From contig CAZBWO010000009.1 in the NCBI GenBank assembly GCA_964495885.1, positions 62,001-126,000 of the forward strand: a stretch of 64,000 nt of DNA. Reading direction: 5' to 3'. Each line of letters begins with the position of its first letter. The stretch's first letter is position 1. The position numbers were made by a program, and so were the translations under genes. The stretch is from PALG01 sp964495885. Lineage in GTDB: Bacteria > Bacteroidota > Bacteroidia > Flavobacteriales > Flavobacteriaceae. This document shows, one piece after another, positions 23,684 to 31,405 of the stretch. The notes under the pieces were generated by a model. The model was not told where the DNA came from. It worked only from the letters and a program-made list of their open reading frames with translations, and did not search any database.

Positions 23684-24616
23684 TTAATAAATAAATGGTA
23701 TATTAATTTTTTCAGAAAAAACTGTTTTTTTGTGATGATAATCATTGCAAACTTCAGTGATTTCGGAATCCACTAACATTTCTTGAAGACTGTCTATTGC
23801 ATTAGCAATTATGTCTTGTATTTCTTTTTTTGATAAATTTTTAACTCCGTTTTTAAATTGAGTTGAATTTCTCATATATTCTCTAAAACGTACTTGGTTT
23901 TGTAGTTCTTGTATTGTTCTATTAATTATATCAAATTTTGTCATTGCATATACTCCAACGGTTAAATGTAAACTTGACTTATTTATAGATTCTGCTTTGT
24001 GCCACATTCCACGAGGTACATATAGAACATCTCCTTTTGTTAAAGTTACTTTTGTATTTATTTTTTCAGGTGGTTGTTCAGAAAAATATCTTTGATTTCT
24101 CAATGGTTTTTCAATGGTAAAATCATAAAGTTCCCATTCTTTTTCACCTGCTAGTTGAATAATAAAAACTTCGTGAGGGTCATAGTGTAAATTAAAACCA
24201 AATGTTTTTGGTTGAGATAGATAAAGATTTACTTGGATAGTTTCTTTAAATATTTGTTCAAATTTTGTTTTAATATTAGATACATTATCATTGTATCGTT
24301 CGATTGCATTTATAACTAAAGTACAACCATCATTTAGTAATTTATTCAATTTTGAAATTGATAATTGTTTTTTTTCGCCTTCTCTTTCTGTTGTCTTTTT
24401 TTCTGTTATTTTAAATTCTGGAATTACCTTACCATTTCTGACTAATCTAATCAATGGGTAATTTAATGTTTTTCTATTTTTATCAATTATAGTTTTTAAC
24501 TGCTCTATTGAAAGTGAATTTTCAATATCTGAAAAATGTCCTTTTGCTAAATAATGTTTTTTCCCCCAATAGTTATTGAAGAAATTTTTATTAGTTATGC
24601 CAAGTATTGAATTCAT
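23684..24616 (-). CDS. JmjC/cupin_4-type Fe(II)/2-oxoglutarate hydroxylase (putative peptide-modifying enzyme)
   Basis: The 310-residue protein begins with the cupin-4 N-terminal pattern NFFNNYWGKKHYLAKG. It has the iron-binding facial triad HxD...H: NLHYDPHEVF (His144, Asp146), then IIQLAGEKEWELYD, then GDVLYVPRGMWHKAES (His206). This is the layout of RoxA/YcfD-type ribosomal-protein hydroxylases, but here it is the first gene of an operon with a 38-residue Cys-tailed peptide. Hydroxylation of Asp, Asn or Cys in that peptide is a reasonable inference, not shown. It has no visible promoter box; the right cassette boundary lies 18-26 nt upstream of its ATG. Confidence 0.75.
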   Translation of the reverse strand: MNSILGITNKNFFNNYWGKKHYLAKGHFSDIENSLSIEQLKTIIDKNRKTLNYPLIRLVRNGKVIPEFKITEKKTTEREGEKKQLSISKLNKLLNDGCTLVINAIERYNDNVSNIKTKFEQIFKETIQVNLYLSQPKTFGFNLHYDPHEVFIIQLAGEKEWELYDFTIEKPLRNQRYFSEQPPEKINTKVTLTKGDVLYVPRGMWHKAESINKSSLHLTVGVYAMTKFDIINRTIQELQNQVRFREYMRNSTQFKNGVKNLSKKEIQDIIANAIDSLQEMLVDSEITEVCNDYHHKKTVFSEKINIPFIY

Positions 24617-24630
24617 ATAGTTTAGTTAAT

Positions 24631-24665
24631 ATTGTTGCCAACTCGTTATATGTCATCACTTTTAT
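24631..24665 (-). repeat. Right boundary (half-site) of the cassette island
   Basis: GTTGCCAAC at 24634-24642, read on the minus strand as GTTGGCAACAATAT, is the inverted match of GTTGGCAACAGTAT at 22982-22995 at the other end of cassette 3. The outer half is degenerate (CATATAACGA before GTT) and the expected far arm is not clear. A small ATCAC/GTGAT hairpin lies next to it. Confidence 0.5.
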
Positions 24666-24844
24666 ACGCGTGATCCCGTCTCAAAAAGAGGATAAACACA
24701 GGTTTTTATCAATGCTATCTAGGAAAGTTTCTCCCCAGAAACTACCCCAAGATACCAAAAAAAACAGCGCGGTTTCCGTCTCGTTCCCCAGAATGGCCGT
24801 TTTTTCTACCATAGGGTGCTTTTTTCCGTTCTAGGGAACAAATG

Positions 24845-25000
24845 GGGTTGCAGGTTGAAAGTTGCAGGTTAGTAGTTAATAGTTAGGAGTTAGGAGTAAA
24901 AGAATCAAGAACCAAGAGTCAGGAGACAGGACAAAAAGGAGTTGCAGGTTGAAAGTTAGAGGTTACAGGTTGCAGGTTGAAAGTTGCAAGTTACAGGTTG
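24845..25000. repeat. Degenerate GTTGCAGGTTGAAA-type tandem tract
   Basis: GGTTGCAGGTTGAAAGTTGC and close variants recur several times (24845-24870 and 24939-25000), mixed with AGTTAGGAGTTAGGAG runs. The unit is about 7-8 nt, (A)GGTTNNA. The complementary form appears at 26013-26062, at the far end of the gene-free region. Confidence 0.6.
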
Positions 25001-25009
25001 TAAAACCAT

Positions 25010-25220
25010 AGTCCGGGCACAGCCCGGCAACCCTGCGCCTCAGCAGCGTTTCCGTAAAATTCAATGAGTCGTAGCGTAAAGCAGCTTCCGTTGTTCGAAG
25101 GCTCCCACAGGGAGACAAGGTTAGGAAGCTGTAGCGGAGACGAAGTAGTAATTTAGGAAAGGCTGGTGCAGCGCTAGACCTTTTTGGTTCTTTTTGCGGC
25201 AATGGCAAAAAGAATAGAAA
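25010..25220. repeat. Structured repeat element, copy 1
   Basis: Shares about 200 nt with 25649-25865, from AGTCCGNGC through GCCCGGCAACCCTGCGCC to GCTGGTGCAGCGCTAGA. Internal pairings include CAGCTTCC with GGAAGCTG, CTCCC with GGGAG around a 3-nt loop, and an end hairpin TTCTTTTTGC-GGCAATG-GCAAAAAGAA. It is probably a non-autonomous mobile or REP-like element; no transposase is present. Confidence 0.75.
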
Positions 25221-25419
25221 AGAATAGAAAACCGGCACGCTTTGCAAAAAAGAGCCATTGGGGACACTTCTTTCCGTTCTAGGGCACACCGCTCTGCTAT
25301 CGCTCTTTAAGGATTCGTATAAAATTTCCATTTCCAAGCCAAACTTTGGCTATATTTTTGTGATATAGTAAAAAGCGGGATTTCTTTCCCAATCCGCAAA
25401 AATTTCCTCTAAACGGTAC

Positions 25420-25463
25420 GTATGTCGTAGGTATGTCGTAGATATACCGTAGCTATAGCGTAA
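25420..25463. repeat. Four-unit 11-bp degenerate tandem repeat
   Basis: Units GTATGTCGTAG, GTATGTCGTAG, ATATACCGTAG and CTATAGCGTAA follow one another without gaps. The first two are identical; the later ones keep TA-A/T----CGTA. Confidence 0.7.
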
Positions 25464-25648
25464 AAACTCAACGTATAATTGCGCTATACTTCCAATTGTC
25501 CCTTACCCTTCTTAACCACATCCCTTACATTACCTGTACACAACCCCCAGATACCTTCCACTAAGGTTTTAGTGAAGAGTTAGGAGTTAGGGGTAAAAGA
25601 GTTAGTAGTTAGTGGTTAGTAGTTAAGGGTTAAGAGTGAGCAAATAAG

Positions 25649-25865
25649 AGTCCGTGCGCAGCCCGGCAACCCTGCGCCTCAGCAGCGTTTCCGTAAAATT
25701 CAATGAGTCGTAGCGTAAAGCAGCTTCCGTTGTTTGAAGGCTCCCGAAGGGAGACAAGGTTAGGAAGCTGTAGCGGAGACGAAGTAGCAATTTAGGAAAG
25801 GCTGGTGCAGCGCTAGAGTTTTTTGGTACTTTTTTGGGCAATGCAAAAAAGTACAGAAAGAAAAC
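25649..25865. repeat. Structured repeat element, copy 2
   Basis: Nearly identical to 25010-25220 over its body. The loop of the CTCCC/GGGAG hairpin is GAA instead of ACA. The end hairpin is GTACTTTTTTG-GGCAATG-CAAAAAAGTAC, so both arms changed together compared with copy 1 while the loop GGCAATG stayed the same. This argues for selection on the stem. Confidence 0.75.
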
Positions 25866-25957
25866 GAACAGGACAAAAAGGGGTTACCGGTTATAATAGA
25901 TTCTTCGGCTACGCCTCTGAATAACAACCCCCAATAAATAATAGGACCAAGCGTAAA

Positions 25958-25980
25958 GAAAATGTCCTGTGGACATTTTT
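25958..25980. terminator. Hairpin, possible terminator of the permease gene
   Basis: AAATGTCC (25960-25967) and GGACATTT (25971-25978) with a 3-nt loop, with A-rich and T-rich flanks. On the minus strand it lies about 90 nt after the permease stop, and TCTTT follows. It may instead be part of another repeat family of this region. Confidence 0.4.
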
Positions 25981-26012
25981 AGCGAAGGGGCCAGCCTGCC
26001 GCGCGGGCATTA

Positions 26013-26062
26013 CTTCCAACCTGCAACTTTCAACCTGTAACCTTAAACCTGCAACTTTCAAC
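26013..26062. repeat. Inverted copy of the GTTGCAGGTTGAAA-type tract
   Basis: AACCTGCAACTTTCAACCTG and AACCTGCAACTTTCAACC are the reverse complement of the words at 24845-25000. The gene-free region is thus bordered by the same tract in opposite orientation. Confidence 0.6.
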
Positions 26063-26067
26063 CCCTC

Positions 26068-27321
26068 CTACATTCCCGTCCGTATCGCCTCCACAGGATC
26101 CAACTTCGCGGCTTTCATCGCAGGAAGGATGCCAGAAACCAAGCCTATCAATGCAGAAATTACCGTGCCCAGTAGTATATTAAATGGGGAAAGGATAAAC
26201 TCAAAGTCGCCCGTAAACGTACTGGCAATCATAGAAGCAATAAACACCAGTATCAGCCCAATAATCCCCCCTATCACCGCCAGGATCATGGCCTCAAACA
26301 GAAACTGCGATAGGATAAACTTCCGCTTGGCACCCAAGCTCTTTTGTATCCCTATCAAATTGGTACGTTCCTTCACGCTTACAAACATAATATTGGCAAT
26401 CCCAAAGCCCCCCACCAACAGTGAAAAGGCACTAATAATCCCGCCTATCACATTCATAGAGCCGGTAATGCTGTTAATGGCATCGGTAAAGCCTTGCAAT
26501 TGGTTCACAAAGAAGTTATCGATCTCCTCACCTTTCAGTCCGCGCCGCAACCGCATCTTCTGCTTCAGCATGGCAATAAACTCGGCATTGTCTACATTCT
26601 TTTCGGGCTTGATGATGATAAAGGGAAACAGCGCCTTATTGTTGCTCCCAAACATATTCCGAAGGAAATTCACCGGTACAAACACCGCCTGGTCCTTACT
26701 GTCGCCCAAGGCAAAGCCTTCCTTCTGCAACACCCCAATCACGGTAAACTTCTGGCCGTACAGCCGTACTTTCTTCCCCAGCGATTGCTCTGGCGTGGGA
26801 AACAATGAATTGCACACCTCATGCCCCAAGACAATTACCTTGGAACCACTGTTGCTTTCCAGTTCGTTGTAAAAGCGACCGTACGCTATTTTCAGGTTTT
26901 CAATATCGTAGTACTCATGGGTCACCGCCCCAATATTCACGTTTTCCACGGTTTTGTCTTCGTACTTCATGGTTTCCTGTGGCACGTTCAGCGTATAGGA
27001 AATCGCTGCCATATCGGGCATGGAACGTTTCAGGTATTGGTATTCGTCATAACTGGCAGTAGGGAACTGCTCCCACTTCCACCGGGGCACATCGGTAGGG
27101 CCAAAAGAGAAATGGCCCAAGTAGATGGTGCTGTTGTCCAACCCGCTAATACTGCTTTCTATCTCACTTTTCAGCGAATCCACCGCAGCCAATACCGCAA
27201 TTATGGAAAAGATCCCAATAGTTACCCCCACCAATGACAGGAAGGTACGTAGCTTGTTGGTACGCAACGCATTGAGGGCAAAATTAAAGCTTTCCTTAAG
27301 GACCCGTAGATAGATAAGCAT
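26068..27321 (-). CDS. MacB/FtsX-type ABC transporter permease
   Basis: The 417-residue protein has one membrane helix near the N-terminus (LRTFLSLVGVTIGIFSIIAVLA), a large periplasmic MacB-like domain (about 45-270), and three C-terminal helices with the FtsX-domain ERTNLIGIQKSLGAKRKFI loop and the end KAAKLDPVEAIR. This is the permease layout of MacB/LolCDE-like mechanotransmission ABC exporters. No ATPase gene is adjacent. It diverges from purH. Confidence 0.88.
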   Translation of the reverse strand: MLIYLRVLKESFNFALNALRTNKLRTFLSLVGVTIGIFSIIAVLAAVDSLKSEIESSISGLDNSTIYLGHFSFGPTDVPRWKWEQFPTASYDEYQYLKRSMPDMAAISYTLNVPQETMKYEDKTVENVNIGAVTHEYYDIENLKIAYGRFYNELESNSGSKVIVLGHEVCNSLFPTPEQSLGKKVRLYGQKFTVIGVLQKEGFALGDSKDQAVFVPVNFLRNMFGSNNKALFPFIIIKPEKNVDNAEFIAMLKQKMRLRRGLKGEEIDNFFVNQLQGFTDAINSITGSMNVIGGIISAFSLLVGGFGIANIMFVSVKERTNLIGIQKSLGAKRKFILSQFLFEAMILAVIGGIIGLILVFIASMIASTFTGDFEFILSPFNILLGTVISALIGLVSGILPAMKAAKLDPVEAIRTGM

Positions 27322-27406
27322 GTGAATGAATTACTTCAGTTTTGGTATTGGTTAAAGATAGGTCTTTTTAAGCGAATCAATGTTACAGATTTCCTTCGGA
27401 ATTCCA

Positions 27407-27414
27407 TACTTTTG
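27407..27414 (+). promoter_or_regulatory. -7 box of purH
   Basis: TACTTTTG, a full TAnnTTTG match, lies 28 nt upstream of the ATG at 27443. It sits inside the longer open frame that begins at 27380 and so supports the ATG at 27443 as the start. Confidence 0.6.
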
Positions 27415-27442
27415 CAACTTAATTCAGCAATACCTATACTTC

Positions 27443-28975
27443 ATGGCAAATTCAATACGCATCCAATCGGCTTTGGTCTCTGTTTTTCACAAGGACGGCC
27501 TCGGTCCCATCATCCAAAAACTCAACGAACTGGGCGTGACCCTCTACTCTACGGGCGGCACCGAACGGTTCATTAAGGAACAGGGCGCCGAAGTGATTCC
27601 CGTGGAAACCCTAACCGATTACCCCTCTATCTTGGGCGGACGTGTAAAGACTTTGCACCCGAAGGTGTTTGGGGGCATCCTCAATAGACAGGAAAACCTT
27701 AGTGACCAGTCGGAAATGGAGCAATACGGTATCCCACAATTGGACTTGGTAATTGTAGACCTCTACCCGTTTGAAAAAACCGTGGCCTCTGGGGCCAGCG
27801 AACAGGACATCATTGAAAAGATAGACATTGGGGGTATTTCCCTTATCCGTGCTGCCGCCAAGAACTTTAAGGATACCCTTTGTGTGTCTTCCATGGAAGA
27901 TTACGCAGACCTGTTGCAAATCCTTACCAACCAAGACGGAAGCACCACCTTGGAGCAGCGCAAGCAGTTCGCGGCCAAGTCATTTAACGTGTCTTCCCAT
28001 TACGATACCGCTATTTTCAACTATTTCAATAATGACCATGCCATTCCGGCCCTCAAGTTCAGTGAGACGGAAGGGAAGGTATTGCGCTATGGCGAGAACC
28101 CGCACCAGAAAGGGTATTTCTTCGGAAACTTTGACGGTATGTTCGATAAGCTCCACGGAAAGGAACTAAGTTATAACAACCTGCTGGATGTGGATGCAGC
28201 CGTAAACCTCATGTTGGAATTCTGGGGAGAAGCACCCACCTTTGCCATCCTGAAGCATAACAACGCCTGCGGAATTGCCCAAAGGGACACCATCAAGCAG
28301 GCCTATGTAGATGCCTTGGCAGGGGACCCGGTTTCGGCCTTTGGGGGCATCCTCATTGCCAACACCGAAATTGATGCAGCTACGGCAGAGGAAATCCATT
28401 CGCTCTTCTGTGAAGTGGTGATTGCCCCTTCCTTTTCGGCGGAAGCCTTGGAAATCCTTAAAGGAAAGAAGAACCGTATCCTCTTGGTGTTGAAGGAAAC
28501 CAAACTCCCCGAAACCATTACCCGCTCTTGCTTGAACGGGGCCTTGGTACAGGATCGTGACAACCAAACAGACACTCGGGAAAATTTAACCGAAGTGACA
28601 AACAATAAACCCACCGCAAACGAGTTAGATGATTTATTATTTGCTTCCAAAGTGTGCAAACACACCAAGAGCAATACCATTGTCTTGGCGAAAAACAAAC
28701 AGCTTTGTGCGAGTGGAACGGGGCAAACCTCTAGGGTGGATGCCTTGAGACAAGCCATTGATAAAGCCAAGTCTTTTGATTTTGACCTGCAAGGGGCCGT
28801 AATGGCAAGTGATGCCTTCTTCCCTTTCCCAGATTGTGTGGAGATTGCAGACCATGCAGGAATCACTGCGGTCATTCAACCAGGGGGGTCTATCAAGGAC
28901 GAATTAAGCATTGAATATTGCAATGCCAATAATCTGGCAATGGTATTTACAGGTGTACGCCACTTTAAGCACTAA
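27443..28975 (+). CDS. purH: Bifunctional AICAR transformylase / IMP cyclohydrolase
   Basis: From the ATG at 27443 the protein has 510 residues, normal for PurH. The N-terminal MGS-like IMP cyclohydrolase domain shows TLYSTGGTERFI and GGRVKTLHPKVFGGIL. The C-terminal AICAR formyltransferase domain shows the Lys-His pair in LKHNNACGIA and the end DHAGITAVIQPGGSI. It carries out the last two steps of purine synthesis to IMP in the cytoplasm, using 10-formyl-tetrahydrofolate. The gap to mreB is 66 nt with its own promoter box. Confidence 0.96.
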   Translation: MANSIRIQSALVSVFHKDGLGPIIQKLNELGVTLYSTGGTERFIKEQGAEVIPVETLTDYPSILGGRVKTLHPKVFGGILNRQENLSDQSEMEQYGIPQLDLVIVDLYPFEKTVASGASEQDIIEKIDIGGISLIRAAAKNFKDTLCVSSMEDYADLLQILTNQDGSTTLEQRKQFAAKSFNVSSHYDTAIFNYFNNDHAIPALKFSETEGKVLRYGENPHQKGYFFGNFDGMFDKLHGKELSYNNLLDVDAAVNLMLEFWGEAPTFAILKHNNACGIAQRDTIKQAYVDALAGDPVSAFGGILIANTEIDAATAEEIHSLFCEVVIAPSFSAEALEILKGKKNRILLVLKETKLPETITRSCLNGALVQDRDNQTDTRENLTEVTNNKPTANELDDLLFASKVCKHTKSNTIVLAKNKQLCASGTGQTSRVDALRQAIDKAKSFDFDLQGAVMASDAFFPFPDCVEIADHAGITAVIQPGGSIKDELSIEYCNANNLAMVFTGVRHFKH

Positions 28976-28981
28976 TTTTGT

Positions 28982-28989
28982 TACATTTG
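28982..28989 (+). promoter_or_regulatory. -7 box of the mre operon
   Basis: TACATTTG matches TAnnTTTG and leaves a leader of about 45-50 nt before the mreB ATG. No clear -33 TTG was found at the usual distance. Confidence 0.45.
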
Positions 28990-29041
28990 TATGCCTGTCA
29001 GGACAATAACCAATTTTACAACCCTTTAGCACCATACGAAT

Positions 29042-30070
29042 ATGGGATTTTTTGATTTTCTCACGGAAGAAATAGCCATCGACTTAGGGACGGCCAACAC
29101 CCTTATTATTCACAACGATAAGGTGGTCGTGGATGCCCCTTCCATCGTAGCGCGCGACCGCATTAGCGGAAAGATCATCGCCGTAGGACGCGAAGCTGCA
29201 CGTATGCAAGGTAAAACCCACGAAAACATTAAGACCATTAGGCCGTTGAAGGATGGGGTAATTGCCGACTTTGACGCGAGTGAGAAGATGATCAACATGT
29301 TCATCAAGGACATCCCTGCCCTAAAGAAAAAACTATTGACCCCTTCCCTACGCATGGTAATTTGCATCCCTAGTGGAATTACTGAAGTAGAAATGCGCGC
29401 GGTAAAGGAAAGTGCTGAACGGGTAAACGGAAAGGAAGTGTACCTCATCCACGAACCCATGGCTGCGGCCATTGGGATTGGCGTAGACATCATGCAGCCT
29501 AAAGGAAACATGGTTGTGGATATTGGAGGAGGAACCACCGAAATTGCCGTCATCGCCCTTGGAGGGATTGTCTGTGACAAATCGGTAAAGATTGCAGGGG
29601 ACGTATTTACCAACGATATTATCTATTACATGCGTACGCAGCATAACCTCTACGTAGGGGAACGTACTGCGGAAAAGATTAAGATACAGATTGGGGCTGC
29701 CACCGAAGATTTGGAGCTACCACCAGATGAAATGGCGGTACAGGGGCGTGACCTCCTTACCGGAAAACCAAAGCAGGTACAGATTTCCTACCGGGAAATG
29801 GCCAAAGCATTGGATAAGTCCATTTTACGTATTGAAGATGCCGTAATGGAAACCCTCTCCCAAACCCCTCCGGAATTGGCAGCAGATATCTACAACACCG
29901 GAATCTATCTAGCTGGTGGTGGATCGATGCTACGTGGGTTGGACAAACGCCTGTCCCAAAAGACAGACCTGCCGGTGTACATTGCAGAAGACCCTTTACG
30001 TGCCGTAGTACGCGGTACCGGCATTTGTTTGAAAAACCTGCCCAAATACAAGAGCGTATTGATTAAATAA
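29042..30070 (+). CDS. mreB: Rod-shape-determining actin homologue MreB
   Basis: A 342-residue protein with the actin-fold phosphate loop DLGTANT (14-20), VDIGGGTTEIAVIALGG and YLAGGGSMLRGLDK. The short N-terminal MGFFDFL is the membrane-contacting segment. MreB filaments direct lateral wall synthesis through MreC/D, PBP2 and RodA, all of which follow in order. It is the first gene of the five-gene operon. Confidence 0.97.
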   Translation: MGFFDFLTEEIAIDLGTANTLIIHNDKVVVDAPSIVARDRISGKIIAVGREAARMQGKTHENIKTIRPLKDGVIADFDASEKMINMFIKDIPALKKKLLTPSLRMVICIPSGITEVEMRAVKESAERVNGKEVYLIHEPMAAAIGIGVDIMQPKGNMVVDIGGGTTEIAVIALGGIVCDKSVKIAGDVFTNDIIYYMRTQHNLYVGERTAEKIKIQIGAATEDLELPPDEMAVQGRDLLTGKPKQVQISYREMAKALDKSILRIEDAVMETLSQTPPELAADIYNTGIYLAGGGSMLRGLDKRLSQKTDLPVYIAEDPLRAVVRGTGICLKNLPKYKSVLIK

Positions 30071-30087
30071 AGAGAGGAAGCAGGCCA

Positions 30088-30912
30088 ATGCAACAGATTA
30101 TCTATTTCTTTATCCGGAATAAAAACTTCCTGTTGTTTTTTGTGCTGTTCTTGGTTTCCCTTGCCCTTACCATCAATTCACATTCGTATCACAACACCCA
30201 GTTTGTAAGTTCGGCCAATGTGGTTTCGGGCGGACTGTATTCCATTAAAAGTTCCATTACAGACTACTTCGATTTAAAAACGCAGAACCAACAGTTGGTA
30301 CAGGAAAACGAACGCTTACGGGAGCGGTTGCAATTTTACAACAAGCATTGGGCACCTTCAGATAGTTCCCTTACTCAAAGACCGTATATTTTTCGGGACG
30401 CAAAGGTAATTCAGAACAGTTACTCCCGAACCAAAAACCAGTTGACCATCAACCGTGGTCGCGCAGATAGCATTGTGGTAGACATGGGGGTCATTTCCCC
30501 ACAGGGAATTGTAGGGATTGTGAGTCACACGACCAAAAACTTTGCTTCGGTGCAATCGGTCTTAAACACCAATAGCCAAGTAGTGGCTAAGTTTAAAAAG
30601 TCGAACCACTTTGGCACCCTCACCTGGGATGGGAGACAACCCAATAGGGTGCAACTAAACGAAATCCCTAGGATTGCCCCCATTGCCGTTGGCGACACCA
30701 TTGTCACAGATGGCAAGTCTACCATCTTTCCAGAGGGTATTTTAATTGGTACCGTTCAGGATTTCAAACAAAAGGAAGGCGGTGATTACTTTGATATTAA
30801 TGTGACCCTATTTACCGATATGACCAGCGTGAAACATGTCTATGTCATACAAAACAAAGCGAAAAAGGAAATAAAGGAACTGGAAAACGCAGCTGGCAAT
30901 GTGGAAGAGTGA
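30088..30912 (+). CDS. mreC: Rod-shape-determining protein MreC
   Basis: A 274-residue protein with one N-terminal membrane helix (FLLFFVLFLVSLALTI), a coiled coil at about 63-86 (LVQENERLRERL) and the periplasmic beta-domain beginning RDAKVIQNSYSRTKNQLTIN, with VVSPQG-like MGVISPQGIVGIV. It links MreB to the wall synthases at the periplasmic face. It overlaps mreD by 14 nt. Confidence 0.93.
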   Translation: MQQIIYFFIRNKNFLLFFVLFLVSLALTINSHSYHNTQFVSSANVVSGGLYSIKSSITDYFDLKTQNQQLVQENERLRERLQFYNKHWAPSDSSLTQRPYIFRDAKVIQNSYSRTKNQLTINRGRADSIVVDMGVISPQGIVGIVSHTTKNFASVQSVLNTNSQVVAKFKKSNHFGTLTWDGRQPNRVQLNEIPRIAPIAVGDTIVTDGKSTIFPEGILIGTVQDFKQKEGGDYFDINVTLFTDMTSVKHVYVIQNKAKKEIKELENAAGNVEE

Positions 30913-31402
30913 AGTATTTCAAAATAGCGTTCGGTTTTTGGTATTGCTTTTGGTACAGGGATTACTATTGAACCACATCAACTTCCTGGGCTATTTGAAT
31001 CCGTATCTATACATCTTTTTCATTTTGGTGTACCCACTCACCGGAAATAAAACCTTACTTATTTTCCTAAGCTTTTTATTGGGATTAAGCATAGATATGT
31101 TTCAAGGATCTGGGGGGATTCACGCAGGGGCTTCGGTCTTTATTGCGTGGATACGTCCATTCGTGCTCAAGTACTCTTTTGGGGTAAGCTATGAATACAA
31201 CACCCTAAAAGTACGTAAGGCAGCGTTCTCCCAACAATTGGTCTATATTTTAAGTATGGTGTTTATACACCACCTCCTGCTTTTTTCCCTAGAGATTTTT
31301 AACACCCAGCAAATACTTTTTATCCTTCAATCTGCGTTATTTTCAGGGATATTTAGTAGTATTATCATTATTTGTACCTTATACCTATTCGGCCAAAAGT
31401 AG
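30899..31402 (+). CDS. mreD: Rod-shape-determining protein MreD
   Basis: A 167-residue inner-membrane protein with about five helices and the family-like stretch GLSIDMFQGSGGIHAGASV in the middle. Similarity in sequence alone is weak; the call rests on topology, the LDxF/G-like loop and its place between mreC and the PBP2 gene. Its start overlaps mreC, and 3 nt separate it from mrdA. Confidence 0.88.
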   Translation: MWKSEVFQNSVRFLVLLLVQGLLLNHINFLGYLNPYLYIFFILVYPLTGNKTLLIFLSFLLGLSIDMFQGSGGIHAGASVFIAWIRPFVLKYSFGVSYEYNTLKVRKAAFSQQLVYILSMVFIHHLLLFSLEIFNTQQILFILQSALFSGIFSSIIIICTLYLFGQK

Positions 31403-31405
31403 CGC

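Larger units (their letters stand above)
24666..26067. other. Gene-free, repeat-rich intergenic region
   Basis: About 1.4 kb with no supportable gene. It contains two copies of a structured ~210 bp element, degenerate GGTTGAAAGTTGCAGGTT-type tracts in both orientations, GTTAGGAGTTAGGAG-type runs, a four-unit 11-bp tandem repeat and several hairpins. A short shared word (TTCCGTTCTAGGG near 24827 and near 25272) shows further internal duplication. Open frames here (24963-25337 and 25623-25841, minus) are by-products of the repeat: the same peptide stretch appears in both. Confidence 0.7.

Noticed and set aside
24963..25337. Minus-strand open frame of 124 codons in the repeat region
   Set aside because: Most of it is the reverse reading of the structured repeat; the same peptide stretch recurs in 25623-25841. 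The repeat explains the open frame better than a gene.
25623..25841. Minus-strand open frame of 72 codons
   Set aside because: Second copy of the same repeat-derived frame, with no start signal or family.
24845..25900. CRISPR array
   Set aside because: The repeats are low-complexity tracts and two long elements; there are no regular spacer-sized intervals and no cas gene.
26129..26872. Plus-strand frame of 247 codons inside the permease gene
   Set aside because: Shadow of the MacB/FtsX-type permease, which has clear family motifs.
27380..27442. Longer N-terminus for purH
   Set aside because: A TAnnTTTG box lies inside the extension, and PurH proteins start with the MGS-like domain as from 27443.
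28303..28875. Antisense open frame of 190 codons inside purH
   Set aside because: Shadow of a well-supported enzyme gene; no domain.
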